23,648 bases of DNA, from positions 1 through 23,648 of the IMG/VR virus record IMGVR_UViG_3300010368_000114; one strand, 5' to 3'. Positions 17,101 to 23,463 of the stretch are shown here, in pieces. Under the pieces are notes generated by a model that was given only the letters and a program-made list of their open reading frames with translations, made no database searches and had not been told where the DNA came from. Position 1 is the stretch's first letter. Every line of letters begins with the position of its first letter. Made by a program: the position numbers and the translations under genes. Origin of the DNA: a virus.

Positions 17101-18671
17101 GTGACACACTTTACGTTGCAAATGGTGGAGGGTTTACAAAAACCAAACCTACTGGAACAAATCTAATCCAGAATATCGGTAAATGCTTAAAAGTAAACAC
17201 CACAACTGGGTCAATAGAAGTTATGGGAGCAGGTAGATCAAATGATGTACCAAACATCACTTCTGCCAATTTCTGGGTAGGTAACGCCTCCTCAGTTGCA
17301 ACGCCTGTGGTAATGAGTGGGGACGCAACTATGACGAATGCTGGTGTTGTTTCCCTTGCTGGTAATTCAGTCAGCGATGCCGAAATTGCATTGGTAACTC
17401 CTGCTCTTGGTACCCCTTCCTCCGTGGTTTTGACTAACGCTACAGGTTACCCCGGCGATGCCAGTCTTGTAACCACAGGTACAATTGGGACAGGAACTTG
17501 GCAGGGTACTGCTATTGCTGACGCCTATATCTCAGGTGCAGCGGGTTGGGATGCCAAACAAGCCCAGGCGGATATCCTTGATGATATTGGTGCGGTAAGC
17601 GCGCCGGGAGCGGCAGATCAGGTCTTGGTTTCGACTGGGGCAGGCGCGTTCGCTTTGGAGTCTGGCGCTACACTTCGCACGAGCCTGGGACTGGCAATCG
17701 GGTTTGATGTCCAACCTTATAACCCAATCGTGGCAGATAGTCAGGACACACTAGGGTATTTCTCATCGACGACTTCCGCCGAACTGGCAGGAGTTATCTC
17801 AGATGAAACAGGTACTGGTGCTGCTGTATTTGGCACTTCGCCTACTCTTGTTACCCCCGCGCTGGGTACCCCATCCTCCGTGGTCTTGACTAACGCGACA
17901 GGGCTACCCGTCGCAGGACTAGCCGCCAGCACATCAGCGGACATGGCAACCGTTTTATCGGATGAGACAGGTACGGGCGCTGCGGTCTTTGGTACCTCCC
18001 CTACCCTTGTCACCCCCGCGCTGGGTACCCCATCTGCTGTGGTCTTGACTAACGCTACAGGTTACCCCGGAGATTCCAGTCTTGTAACTGTCGGGACGGT
18101 TGCCACAGGGACTTGGCAGGGTACACGTGTAGACAGCGACTACCTAGATCTGTCCGTAAAACTACTGGGCCAATGGTACGACATGATGGCAGACGCTGCG
18201 GCGTGGAAGCCCGATAGTACGACAGGCCCAGAGACGGGAGACTCCGACGAGCATACGATTAAGGCGTTCTCTGGTATCGCATCCGAAACTGCCCGTATCA
18301 AGCCAATGATGCCCCGGTCGTGGAACGAGGGCACTGTGAAGGTCACGGTAGCATGGAAGGGCACTACAGGCGCTGCGCCTGGCGATGGGGTGGCTTTCGT
18401 GATCTCTGGGGCATCCGTCGCAAACGATGGCGCTTGGCCACCAACCACCGGCAGCGCAGTCACATTTACTGATACTGTGATTGCAGTTGGGGACATGCAC
18501 TATGTCACCTCTGGGTCGATCACTGTTGCTGGGGCTGCTGCTGGAGTCCTTACTGAGTTTGAACTGTATCGTGACCACGACCATGTCTCAGACACCATGA
18601 CGGAAGACCTCCATCTTTACTCAGTCCTGCTACACTATCAGAAAGCCAGCACAGAGGTGGCAGCACCATGA
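14124..18671 (+). CDS. large repetitive tail fibre-like protein with N-terminal signal peptide
   Basis: ATG 14124 shares one base with the upstream TAA and has GGAGGG eight bases before it, so this start is well supported; the product has 1515 residues. It begins MRCLLLSLLLAITALA-GPVP, a textbook Sec signal peptide, odd for a phage fibre. Three copies of a 65-80-residue unit follow (about 60-135, 140-206, 387-465), each ending near DASDS-KR-TL-LIDT. Then come a DTDTDTDTQLT linker, paired repeats at about 600-645 and 811-856, four copies of VTPALGTPS-VLTNATG, and at about 915-1035 a compact beta domain (IRNETGSTISAGTPVYISG, AIGVLKEDLS). The units are common in aquatic phage fibres. The C-terminal 170 residues are non-repetitive and could be the receptor-binding end. 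Confidence 0.75.
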   Translation: MRCLLLSLLLAITALAGPVPLKVDNQTGDIYPPPGQVVNLPAGSTMGNVPIATGTGAVITISDDGSVTATNISTIDFGSVLDINIAGSEADVTLTISEASAATPTLTDTFLLGDASDSGLIKRATLSELRTLIDTGGNSLIVIKEDGGLTTTKATTINLGTGLDWTWADPEATLDLDINEYGSATPTLVDTILIYDDSAAAVKKSSLVNVQALIDTNTTYTAGAGLTLAGTVFSLDHLGFQDMTDPNGDRITYWDDTAGNMDWLFVGSTLQIVGSILNVAADSIGNTKLAEMAQSTLKGRQSGAGTGDPQDLTAAQVRTILNVENGATSDQTDSEIETAYNNQVAQVSTAERTAGTETAIRRLSPADIHSMIDTHGAGGGAGGSGTVNRVKDDGLQVGEADIVTIDVGLGLKATESPDKEINLDLDIAELPLTSLNTLDSLVFMDASDSNLPKRNTLYALKLMIDTDTDTDTQLTEEQVEDFIGNGLTGNTETGITVTYQDADGTFDFVVDSITAADLGAASENIEADGTIRWEDAGALDSSGNLTTTYLVATDIDTESEFETLLTNVTNVFTNNDISSFGASLVDDADQASAQTTLNVDPAGTDNSTNVTLAGTPDYVTLSGQVLTRGLVDVTTDITGVVPISNLATGTPNGSKFIRDDGVLAEIAGGGDALVANPLSQFATTTSLQLAGVISDETGTGAVVLSTSPTLVTPALGTPSAAILTNATGYPGDESLLTTGTIGTGTWQGTAIADPYIASAATWNGKQDQANVLDDITATGTATAADQIIVSTGAGTFSLESGSTLLASIGADPAGTDNSTNVTLAGTPDYVTLSGQVLTRGLVDVTTDITGVVPIANLGTGTPDGTKYLRDDGVFANPGINHLSDVSISDPSENDILVYDTGSWVNVESVPSADRTQFKIRNETGSTISAGTPVYISGFSGGQDVPLAAAADASSAITMPAIGVLKEDLSNNSTGYCVSLGSVVNIDTSTFSAGDTLYVANGGGFTKTKPTGTNLIQNIGKCLKVNTTTGSIEVMGAGRSNDVPNITSANFWVGNASSVATPVVMSGDATMTNAGVVSLAGNSVSDAEIALVTPALGTPSSVVLTNATGYPGDASLVTTGTIGTGTWQGTAIADAYISGAAGWDAKQAQADILDDIGAVSAPGAADQVLVSTGAGAFALESGATLRTSLGLAIGFDVQPYNPIVADSQDTLGYFSSTTSAELAGVISDETGTGAAVFGTSPTLVTPALGTPSSVVLTNATGLPVAGLAASTSADMATVLSDETGTGAAVFGTSPTLVTPALGTPSAVVLTNATGYPGDSSLVTVGTVATGTWQGTRVDSDYLDLSVKLLGQWYDMMADAAAWKPDSTTGPETGDSDEHTIKAFSGIASETARIKPMMPRSWNEGTVKVTVAWKGTTGAAPGDGVAFVISGASVANDGAWPPTTGSAVTFTDTVIAVGDMHYVTSGSITVAGAAAGVLTEFELYRDHDHVSDTMTEDLHLYSVLLHYQKASTEVAAP
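15283..15522 (+). repeat. third copy of the fibre N-terminal ~75-residue unit
   Basis: This stretch encodes the third copy of a unit whose first two copies lie at about 14301-14528 and 14547-14741. All three share the order: an [I/V]xxDG start, TI-x-[F/L/V]-G, an acidic Leu/Asp strand, TxxLDxxLxxDASDS-like, K-R-x-TL, and LIDT or MIDT at the end. The copies are diverged (roughly a third to a half identical by eye), so the duplication is old. They probably form successive beta modules of a trimeric shaft. Confidence 0.6.
15921..16056 (+). repeat. fibre repeat A, copy 1
   Basis: About 136 bases that recur at 16554-16689, 633 bases later in the same frame. The first 50 or so bases are identical; after that nearly all differences fall on third codon positions, so the encoded protein (DPAGTDNSTNVTLAGTPDYV and beyond) is almost unchanged. 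This suggests duplication inside the gene with later silent drift, or partial gene conversion. Confidence 0.85.
16335..16378 (+). repeat. fibre repeat B, conserved core
   Basis: A 44-base stretch that recurs at 17475-17518 with a single mismatch; it encodes TGTIGTGTWQGTAIA. A more diverged third copy, coding TVGTVATGTWQGT, lies near 18088-18123. Each follows a VLTNATGYPG segment, so the core is part of a larger unit. Confidence 0.8.
16554..16689 (+). repeat. fibre repeat A, copy 2
   Basis: Second copy of the 15921-16056 unit in the same reading frame. The protein is nearly identical (one visible change near the end, SNL to ANL), while third codon positions differ. It is followed by GTGTPDGTKYLRDDGVFANP, which parallels TGTPNGSKFIRDDGVLAEI after copy 1, so the protein-level repeat is longer than the DNA-level repeat. 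Confidence 0.85.
17475..17518 (+). repeat. fibre repeat B, second copy
   Basis: Second copy of the 16335-16378 core, 1140 bases downstream and in frame, with one mismatch. It belongs to a longer block (about 17395-17590) that parallels 16249-16470 at protein level, including LTNATGYPGD and a VLDDI / ILDDI end. Confidence 0.8.
17792..18063 (+). repeat. tandem fibre repeat C, 53-residue period
   Basis: Two adjacent copies of a unit that starts at SDETGTGA and runs through FGTSPTLVTPALGTPS and VVLTNATG. The spacing is 159 bases (for example the PALGTPS codons after 17850 and after 18009), exactly 53 codons. A related single copy lies at about 16200-16310. Differences between copies are mainly silent. 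Confidence 0.8.
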
Positions 18672-19828
18672 AGTATATAATACCATGCCTACTTCTAGTA
18701 TTGCAACTATCGGCAGTAGATGCTTGGCCTAGCTGGGCAAATGACTGGGGCTTGCGTATTGGAATCACTACCGACTCCTCGAAGATTGACAGCGCAGCTA
18801 CAATACCTGCATTATTTGACCTGTCTCAGATCGGTTCAGGCGATGCTTTCTGGACTGATGTAGATGCAGACGGAGACGACATTGTAATGGGACTCGGAGG
18901 TACTTCCGTTGACACCAGAGTGGCTTGCCACGTTCTTGATTTCGACAAGACCGCTAAGACTGGATACGTGGTATATGCAGGCAGTGATAATAGTACCTCT
19001 ACGAATGTGGTATATTATATCTACGCCAGCAACGCAACTGCAACTCCACCCGCGATAGATGCAGCATATGGGCAAGAGGCTGTGTATTCAGCAGCAGGGT
19101 GCGTAGTCGCGCACCATTTTACAGGGGCATCAGTAACGGATCTCGACGATTACACCGCGTCAGACGTAGACTTTGAGACGGATAAAAACTTCCCTCTTTA
19201 CAACATAGTTGGTAAGCACGGATATGCTTACGAAAATAGCGTGGGCAACGAACACTTGAAATCTGAACCGGATCCTACTCCTGCTCTGCCGGTGATTAGT
19301 AGTGATGTGTGCCTTATGATGTGGGTCTACCCTAGTGATGTAGTCGGCAATGAGCAAATTATGGGATTTCAGTACGATTACTCAAATGGCCCATCTATGC
19401 GCCTGACAACAAATAAACCTCAGACTCGTACGGAGAATACAGTGTTAACCTCTGCAAATCCGATATCAATAAACACTTGGTACCAATTTGCTGTCACTTG
19501 GGACTCCAGCAACTTGAAACTTTACGTGGATGGAACTGAAGAAGCGACGGTAGCCAAATCAGGAGCAATGACGCCTACAACTAACCCCACATATAAACTG
19601 CTCCAAATTGGGTCGTTTGCTACAGGCTCTGAGCATTATCACGGCAGAGTGGACACGATGATGATCTTTAATGTCAGCGGAACGCCGACTGCTGGTTTTG
19701 TGTCCACGGTATATAATAACCAAGCAAATAACAATTTCTATAGCAATGTTTCAACGAGCGAGACTCAACCTGTAATAGGAGCAGGCGGCGCTCAAGATGG
19801 TTTTCTCTCCCCTGTCACCTTCGACTAA
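18668..19828 (+). CDS. DUF2341 plus LamG protein with signal peptide
   Basis: A 386-residue protein that starts at ATG 18668 within the fibre stop (ATGA overlap), with AGAGG about ten bases before it, so it is translated with the fibre. Residues 1-19 (MKYIIPCLLLVLQLSAVDA) form a Sec signal peptide with an AxA-like cleavage site before WPSW. About 28-115 matches DUF2341 (IGITTDSSKIDS, FWTDVDADGDDIVM, RVACHVLDFDKT, GYVVYAG), a domain of secreted and surface proteins. About 145-350 is a LamG jelly roll (VVAHHF, CLMMWVYPS, TWYQFAVTWDSSNLKLYVDG, HGRVDTMMIFNVS). It resembles the fold of the product at 1-675. A ligand-binding or adhesion role is inferred; whether it is in the virion or on the infected cell is open. 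Confidence 0.75.
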   Translation: MKYIIPCLLLVLQLSAVDAWPSWANDWGLRIGITTDSSKIDSAATIPALFDLSQIGSGDAFWTDVDADGDDIVMGLGGTSVDTRVACHVLDFDKTAKTGYVVYAGSDNSTSTNVVYYIYASNATATPPAIDAAYGQEAVYSAAGCVVAHHFTGASVTDLDDYTASDVDFETDKNFPLYNIVGKHGYAYENSVGNEHLKSEPDPTPALPVISSDVCLMMWVYPSDVVGNEQIMGFQYDYSNGPSMRLTTNKPQTRTENTVLTSANPISINTWYQFAVTWDSSNLKLYVDGTEEATVAKSGAMTPTTNPTYKLLQIGSFATGSEHYHGRVDTMMIFNVSGTPTAGFVSTVYNNQANNNFYSNVSTSETQPVIGAGGAQDGFLSPVTFD

Positions 19829-19851
19829 CCAAAAACACACGAGGTTCCCCG

Positions 19852-20400
19852 ATGATCCGCGCAATCGCAATCGCAATTCTCATTACACTTTCTTCCGCCG
19901 CTGAGTCCCCTTCCGAATTCGTGAATAGGGCAATTTCTCCTTATGTTATTTCTGTGATCTCACCAGTTCAGGAAGGGGATCGATCAGACCCAGGCCATAT
20001 CTTCCAGGTGCAGACTATAGTCTCCAAGGACGCAGAGGGTAACGCGAGAAAGGTTACGCAAAAGTTTACCCCAGATGGTGCAGACAGTTTTGTAATGATC
20101 AATGGCTTGATCAAAAACTTTGACCCGGCAGGGCAACCGGAACTGAGCGTCCTATCTATTGGTTCTGGCCTGATGAAGAATTGGGAAGGCACTGTACCTT
20201 CCCTTGAGCTAGGGGAAGGAGAGATCTACTACCCCTTTGGCCCTACTCTGGTCCTTCAAAGTTCTATCTTACTCCGAGGCGAAAAGATACAGGAGTTCAA
20301 CCTGCCGGTGATGAAATTAACATTTACCGACGGGACTCAAATTGTCGCGGCGCTTTGGATGGAGTACGGTAAACTCTACTGGCACGAAGCTGCCCAGTAG
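19852..20400 (+). CDS. secreted protein of unknown function
   Basis: This 182-residue protein is not recognised. ATG 19852 has CGAGG seven bases before it, and a 23-base gap separates it from the DUF2341/LamG gene. It opens MIRAIAIAILITLSSAA, a short basic-then-hydrophobic stretch that looks like a signal peptide cut after SAA. The rest is mixed beta: HIFQVQTIVSKDAEG, VTQKFTPDGADSFVMINGLI, a Gly/Leu stretch, VMKLTFTDGTQIVAALWMEY and a YWHEAAQ end. There is no Cys in the mature part. It is the last gene of the tail operon, a place where fibre accessory or lysis genes often lie, but no lysozyme, holin or spanin pattern is seen. Confidence 0.6.
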   Translation: MIRAIAIAILITLSSAAESPSEFVNRAISPYVISVISPVQEGDRSDPGHIFQVQTIVSKDAEGNARKVTQKFTPDGADSFVMINGLIKNFDPAGQPELSVLSIGSGLMKNWEGTVPSLELGEGEIYYPFGPTLVLQSSILLRGEKIQEFNLPVMKLTFTDGTQIVAALWMEYGKLYWHEAAQ

Positions 20401-22758
20401 TTAACCTAGGACCTCATCGTCCATCAGGGCGATGGGGTCAGGCCACTCTACGGAAAGACCAGTATGCTCGCACCAAGCTCTGCGGGAATCCTCTAAGTCA
20501 TAAAGATTAGTGAAGTACACCGGCCTGCTCATCGTGTTACCACTGGCCAAGATTATTGGGTTCCTGCTCCGCTTTTTCCCCAACGAGGAGGAGCAGCAAC
20601 GCATAAGTTCCTCAATTTCCTTGGCTATTCTGGTGGAGGACTTCCTACCTGTAGGGCAGCTACGCTTGTAGTCCTCAACCAGCATCTCTACAGCAACTTG
20701 GGTCTTCCACGTTTCGTGGTCATCTAACCAGTAGCCACGCTCAAGTTTGTTATAGAACCACTCCATATGGTAGGGCATTGAAAGTAACTGCTGCTCCTGA
20801 AGGGCTTCTGTCCTTGGAGCAAGCCGTACTTGGAACCCAGTAAGGTCGAGGTGCATAAGATGGTAGAGAAGCGCCTCGTAGCCCCCCGATGAAAGCTGGG
20901 CCTGCATATCCAAAAAGTAAGGAATGTCCTGCCGGTGGCTCTCACCCACATCCAGCACGAAAAATCGGCGCTCATCCCCAGAGCTAGGCACTACCCACTT
21001 GTCGTTTGACGACATAATTATGTGCAGGCAGCTTTGCTGGGCTGCGATGTCGATGCCCTTCTTTTCGACGTTAAGTAGGTCCTCGGTAACCAACCCCTTC
21101 AGGACACTCTCGTGTGCTTTATCCCCAGCATAGAAGGCTTCGTCACCGAAAAGCACAATACAATCCTGTAAATGTGCATTGAACTGGCCAGTGATATGCC
21201 GAGAGTTTGTCACCTGCATGAAATGACGCCCAAAAAGCTTTCCGAAATGATCAACAGCTTGGCCTTTACCTACTCCCTTCTTTCCCCGCAGCACGACTGC
21301 AACCTGCCCAGGCTGGTTGGGATGCTGTACGCAACTAGCCATCCACTTAGTCAGGTAGTCGTAATATACATCATTGCCATTGCATACCACATCCCGTAGG
21401 TGAGATAAATAAAGGTCACAACAACCCTTAATAGGAGGAAAGGAAAAACCTCTCCATAGGTTAAATGCATTTGGGATTTCACGTTCTGGGGCGAAAACCA
21501 GGGTCTCGTACTGGCGGCGCTTTGGGTGGCGCAACCACCATTCCGCCAGCGGAGTTAGTTTAGTCTCGCCATTCTTTGACGTTGTCTCCTTGAATCTATT
21601 GGCGTAGGCTGCTTTGAAATCAGTGGGAGCCATGTAAGTCAAAGCAGTCCGGTCAGACTTCGCACCGGGGACAATAACCTCTGTGGTAATGCGGAACTTT
21701 CCTCCCATGTTCTGGATGCAGGCATACTTCTCATTTAGCTGCATTAGTTCTGGATCAGCAACAAACTGCTTGGCTCTGCTGATCTGTCGCATAGCATAAC
21801 GTCTACAAGCCGAAGCTGACCCCTTGTCCAGGACAGACGCGCTAATCCTATAGTCTGGGTCCAGCAAAATCGAGAAAATGAGGGCATCTGCCACATCTGC
21901 TTCATGTAGGCGGCAACAAACCCACAAGAGTGCAGCAGAGCGATCCCCTTCCCATCTGCCCTCCTGAACGGGATCTTCTCCTGAGATAATAACAGCTTTC
22001 ACGCTGTCCTTCACCGAGGTAGGTAGGTTGTCTAGGTCTACATAAGATGCGGGTTCCATTGGATCGACATCGACTTCACAGCTAGGGTCGTAGTCCAACA
22101 AAAGCCCAGAATCCTGGGTGAGTGGCATTGAATTGAACTCGGAAAGAGAGTGGCTTTCTTGGTCGTAGTAGACTACAGTGGCAAGAGACTCTTTTTGGCC
22201 TCTAATAATCTTCTTTGCATTAGGGAAATTAGTAGTGTAGGGCAGACGCATGATCCGGTCCACGTTGTGGCAGTGATCAGCATTATATTTACGCTCCAAA
22301 CTTCTGTTATAGGAAGCAGCGGTCTCGTAGGCTGTCTGGTTGCCTCGGATAGGCATCGGGTCCGTCAGACGCCAGAAACACTGGTACCCTCCCCCAGAGT
22401 CAATAACCAAGTTAGGCATCGGGGTGCCCTTCTGCGGGCTAAGGACCAATTCACTAATACGGACGCGCTCTTCTTGGAAGTCACACTTCTTATCGGGGTC
22501 TACATCTACATGCAGCCATGTAAGTTCTGATATATCCTCACGAGACGCCTTCTTAAACATTTGCCGTAAGGTGGGATTAACCCCAAAGTAGATGTTCTTT
22601 CCACAACTGGCGCTGACCGCCACCCACTTGAGAACCTCTTCTCCTGATGTAAAGCTGGCAGATACGGGAGGGCTTTCACCCTTTGGGTCGATAGCGGTCA
22701 AAAGCCAAGGACCGCCGGGGCGGTACCACGTCAGGAACTCAGACGAATTAGCAAACAA
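20401..22758 (-). CDS. primase-polymerase / SF3 helicase fusion
   Basis: A 785-residue replication protein. The N-terminal part is of the RepB/PrimPol primase type: HVDVDPD (residues 83-89, acidic metal-binding motif), VIDSGGGYQCFWRL (about 118-131) and HNVDRIMRLPYTTN (164-177). The C-terminal part is a phage D5/P4-like SF3 helicase of DUF5906 type: Walker A GKKGVGKG (492-499), Walker B CIVLFGDEAF (ending in D539-E540), a sensor-like IMSSNDKW (581-588) and GDERRFFVLDV (594-604) that probably gives the arginine finger. It would make primers and unwind the origin. The start is a TTG at 22758 preceded by GGCAGG; the next Met (residue 67) would cut off part of the primase fold. Its stop abuts the stop of the convergent gene. 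Confidence 0.9.
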   Translation of the reverse strand: MFANSSEFLTWYRPGGPWLLTAIDPKGESPPVSASFTSGEEVLKWVAVSASCGKNIYFGVNPTLRQMFKKASREDISELTWLHVDVDPDKKCDFQEERVRISELVLSPQKGTPMPNLVIDSGGGYQCFWRLTDPMPIRGNQTAYETAASYNRSLERKYNADHCHNVDRIMRLPYTTNFPNAKKIIRGQKESLATVVYYDQESHSLSEFNSMPLTQDSGLLLDYDPSCEVDVDPMEPASYVDLDNLPTSVKDSVKAVIISGEDPVQEGRWEGDRSAALLWVCCRLHEADVADALIFSILLDPDYRISASVLDKGSASACRRYAMRQISRAKQFVADPELMQLNEKYACIQNMGGKFRITTEVIVPGAKSDRTALTYMAPTDFKAAYANRFKETTSKNGETKLTPLAEWWLRHPKRRQYETLVFAPEREIPNAFNLWRGFSFPPIKGCCDLYLSHLRDVVCNGNDVYYDYLTKWMASCVQHPNQPGQVAVVLRGKKGVGKGQAVDHFGKLFGRHFMQVTNSRHITGQFNAHLQDCIVLFGDEAFYAGDKAHESVLKGLVTEDLLNVEKKGIDIAAQQSCLHIIMSSNDKWVVPSSGDERRFFVLDVGESHRQDIPYFLDMQAQLSSGGYEALLYHLMHLDLTGFQVRLAPRTEALQEQQLLSMPYHMEWFYNKLERGYWLDDHETWKTQVAVEMLVEDYKRSCPTGRKSSTRIAKEIEELMRCCSSSLGKKRSRNPIILASGNTMSRPVYFTNLYDLEDSRRAWCEHTGLSVEWPDPIALMDDEVLG

Positions 22759-23077
22759 CAGTAACCTGCCTTGGGAAGTAGGCGTTATCTATTTCCATCT
22801 TAAATCTCTTTGTAATCTCTGGGAAAGTTGCACGCCCGGTTTCGTGGTAGGTGACGGCAGAACAATGCAGACCAAGATCTTTCGCGACCTCTTCTCTGGA
22901 AAGTCTGAGTCGTCGGCGCATGAGCATGTCGTGTTCATTGATTGAGATCTCCGTAAGTGAGACATCGGCCTGCTCCCAAAGTGCAGATCTAGTGCAGATT
23001 AGGTCTGCGTATTTAGCTTGGGTGAGGCCAAGTCTTCGGCAGACAATGAAGTGGGCCTCTGATTGGGTGATATGCAT
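22748..23077 (-). CDS. small regulator with two helix-turn-helix-like halves
   Basis: A 109-residue protein with a very strong site (AAAGGAGAAACT then ATG) and an 11-base overlap with the primase start. Residues about 54-83 (RRRLRLSREEVAKDLGLHCS ... HETGRA) look like an XRE/Cro-type helix-turn-helix. Residues about 14-39 (RRLGLTQAKYADLICTRSAL) show the same spacing of RRL, L-T/S, A-DL and S-A-, so the protein seems to be a tandem pair of such units; the first is more diverged. A DNA-binding role controlling early or replication genes is inferred. The start lies inside the 3' end of the nuclease gene, giving a 79-base overlap in another frame. Confidence 0.7.
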   Translation of the reverse strand: MHITQSEAHFIVCRRLGLTQAKYADLICTRSALWEQADVSLTEISINEHDMLMRRRLRLSREEVAKDLGLHCSAVTYHETGRATFPEITKRFKMEIDNAYFPRQVTVVC

Positions 23078-23463
23078 AGTTTCTCCTTTAATTTTACAGA
23101 ATCAAACAGCGGCAGGTACAATATAGAGTGGGCAATTAGTTCCTCCTTAGTGCTATGCCCAACAACCTCTGCGGCTACGGTGCCTGATAACAATAGCCAT
23201 TCCTTCCGACATTGCAACAGCAAAAATGCATTACCCCCGCGAAACTCTCGACGGCGGAGCCAAAGTCGCTGCTCCTTGGTGAAGTGATCTATGCGAACAG
23301 GCGTCGTAGGCCGTAATGGCCAAGCCCGCAGCCACTTTAATTCTATCCACCCAAAAAGGTAGTTAACGTCAGGGGTGCCTTTAGCTACACTATTCTCGAT
23401 AGGGACCGCATCCAGGCTCTTGAGGGCCTTAACTAAACGTCTACGCATATCAGACTCAGCCAC
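22999..23463 (-). CDS. PD-(D/E)XK nuclease (VRR-NUC-like)
   Basis: A 154-residue protein. The catalytic pattern is readable: Glu23 in VPIENSVAKGTPDVNYLFG, Asp32 after GTP, and E41-x-K43 in WIELKW. This E...GxPD...ExK arrangement is typical of VRR-NUC and related phage nucleases that act on branched or nicked DNA during replication and recombination. The C-terminal 25 residues overlap the start of the regulator gene and may be dispensable. The start is either GTG 23463, which has AGGGGA before it, or ATG 23448 (removing five residues), which has a weaker site. It overlaps the previous gene, as the other genes in this - strand block do. Confidence 0.75.
   Translation of the reverse strand: MAESDMRRRLVKALKSLDAVPIENSVAKGTPDVNYLFGWIELKWLRAWPLRPTTPVRIDHFTKEQRLWLRRREFRGGNAFLLLQCRKEWLLLSGTVAAEVVGHSTKEELIAHSILYLPLFDSVKLKEKLCISPNQRPTSLSAEDLASPKLNTQT

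Noticed and set aside
15921-18063. possible CRISPR or mobile-element repeats
   Set aside because: The repeats are coding, in frame, differ mainly at third codon positions and have no regular spacers, so they are protein repeats of the fibre.
17532-18584. several - strand open frames across the fibre C terminus
   Set aside because: They are antisense to the fibre, lack ribosome binding sites with sensible spacing and show no domains.
22150-22945. + strand open frames across the primase and regulator genes
   Set aside because: They are antisense to genes with clear catalytic or DNA-binding motifs and have no supporting features.
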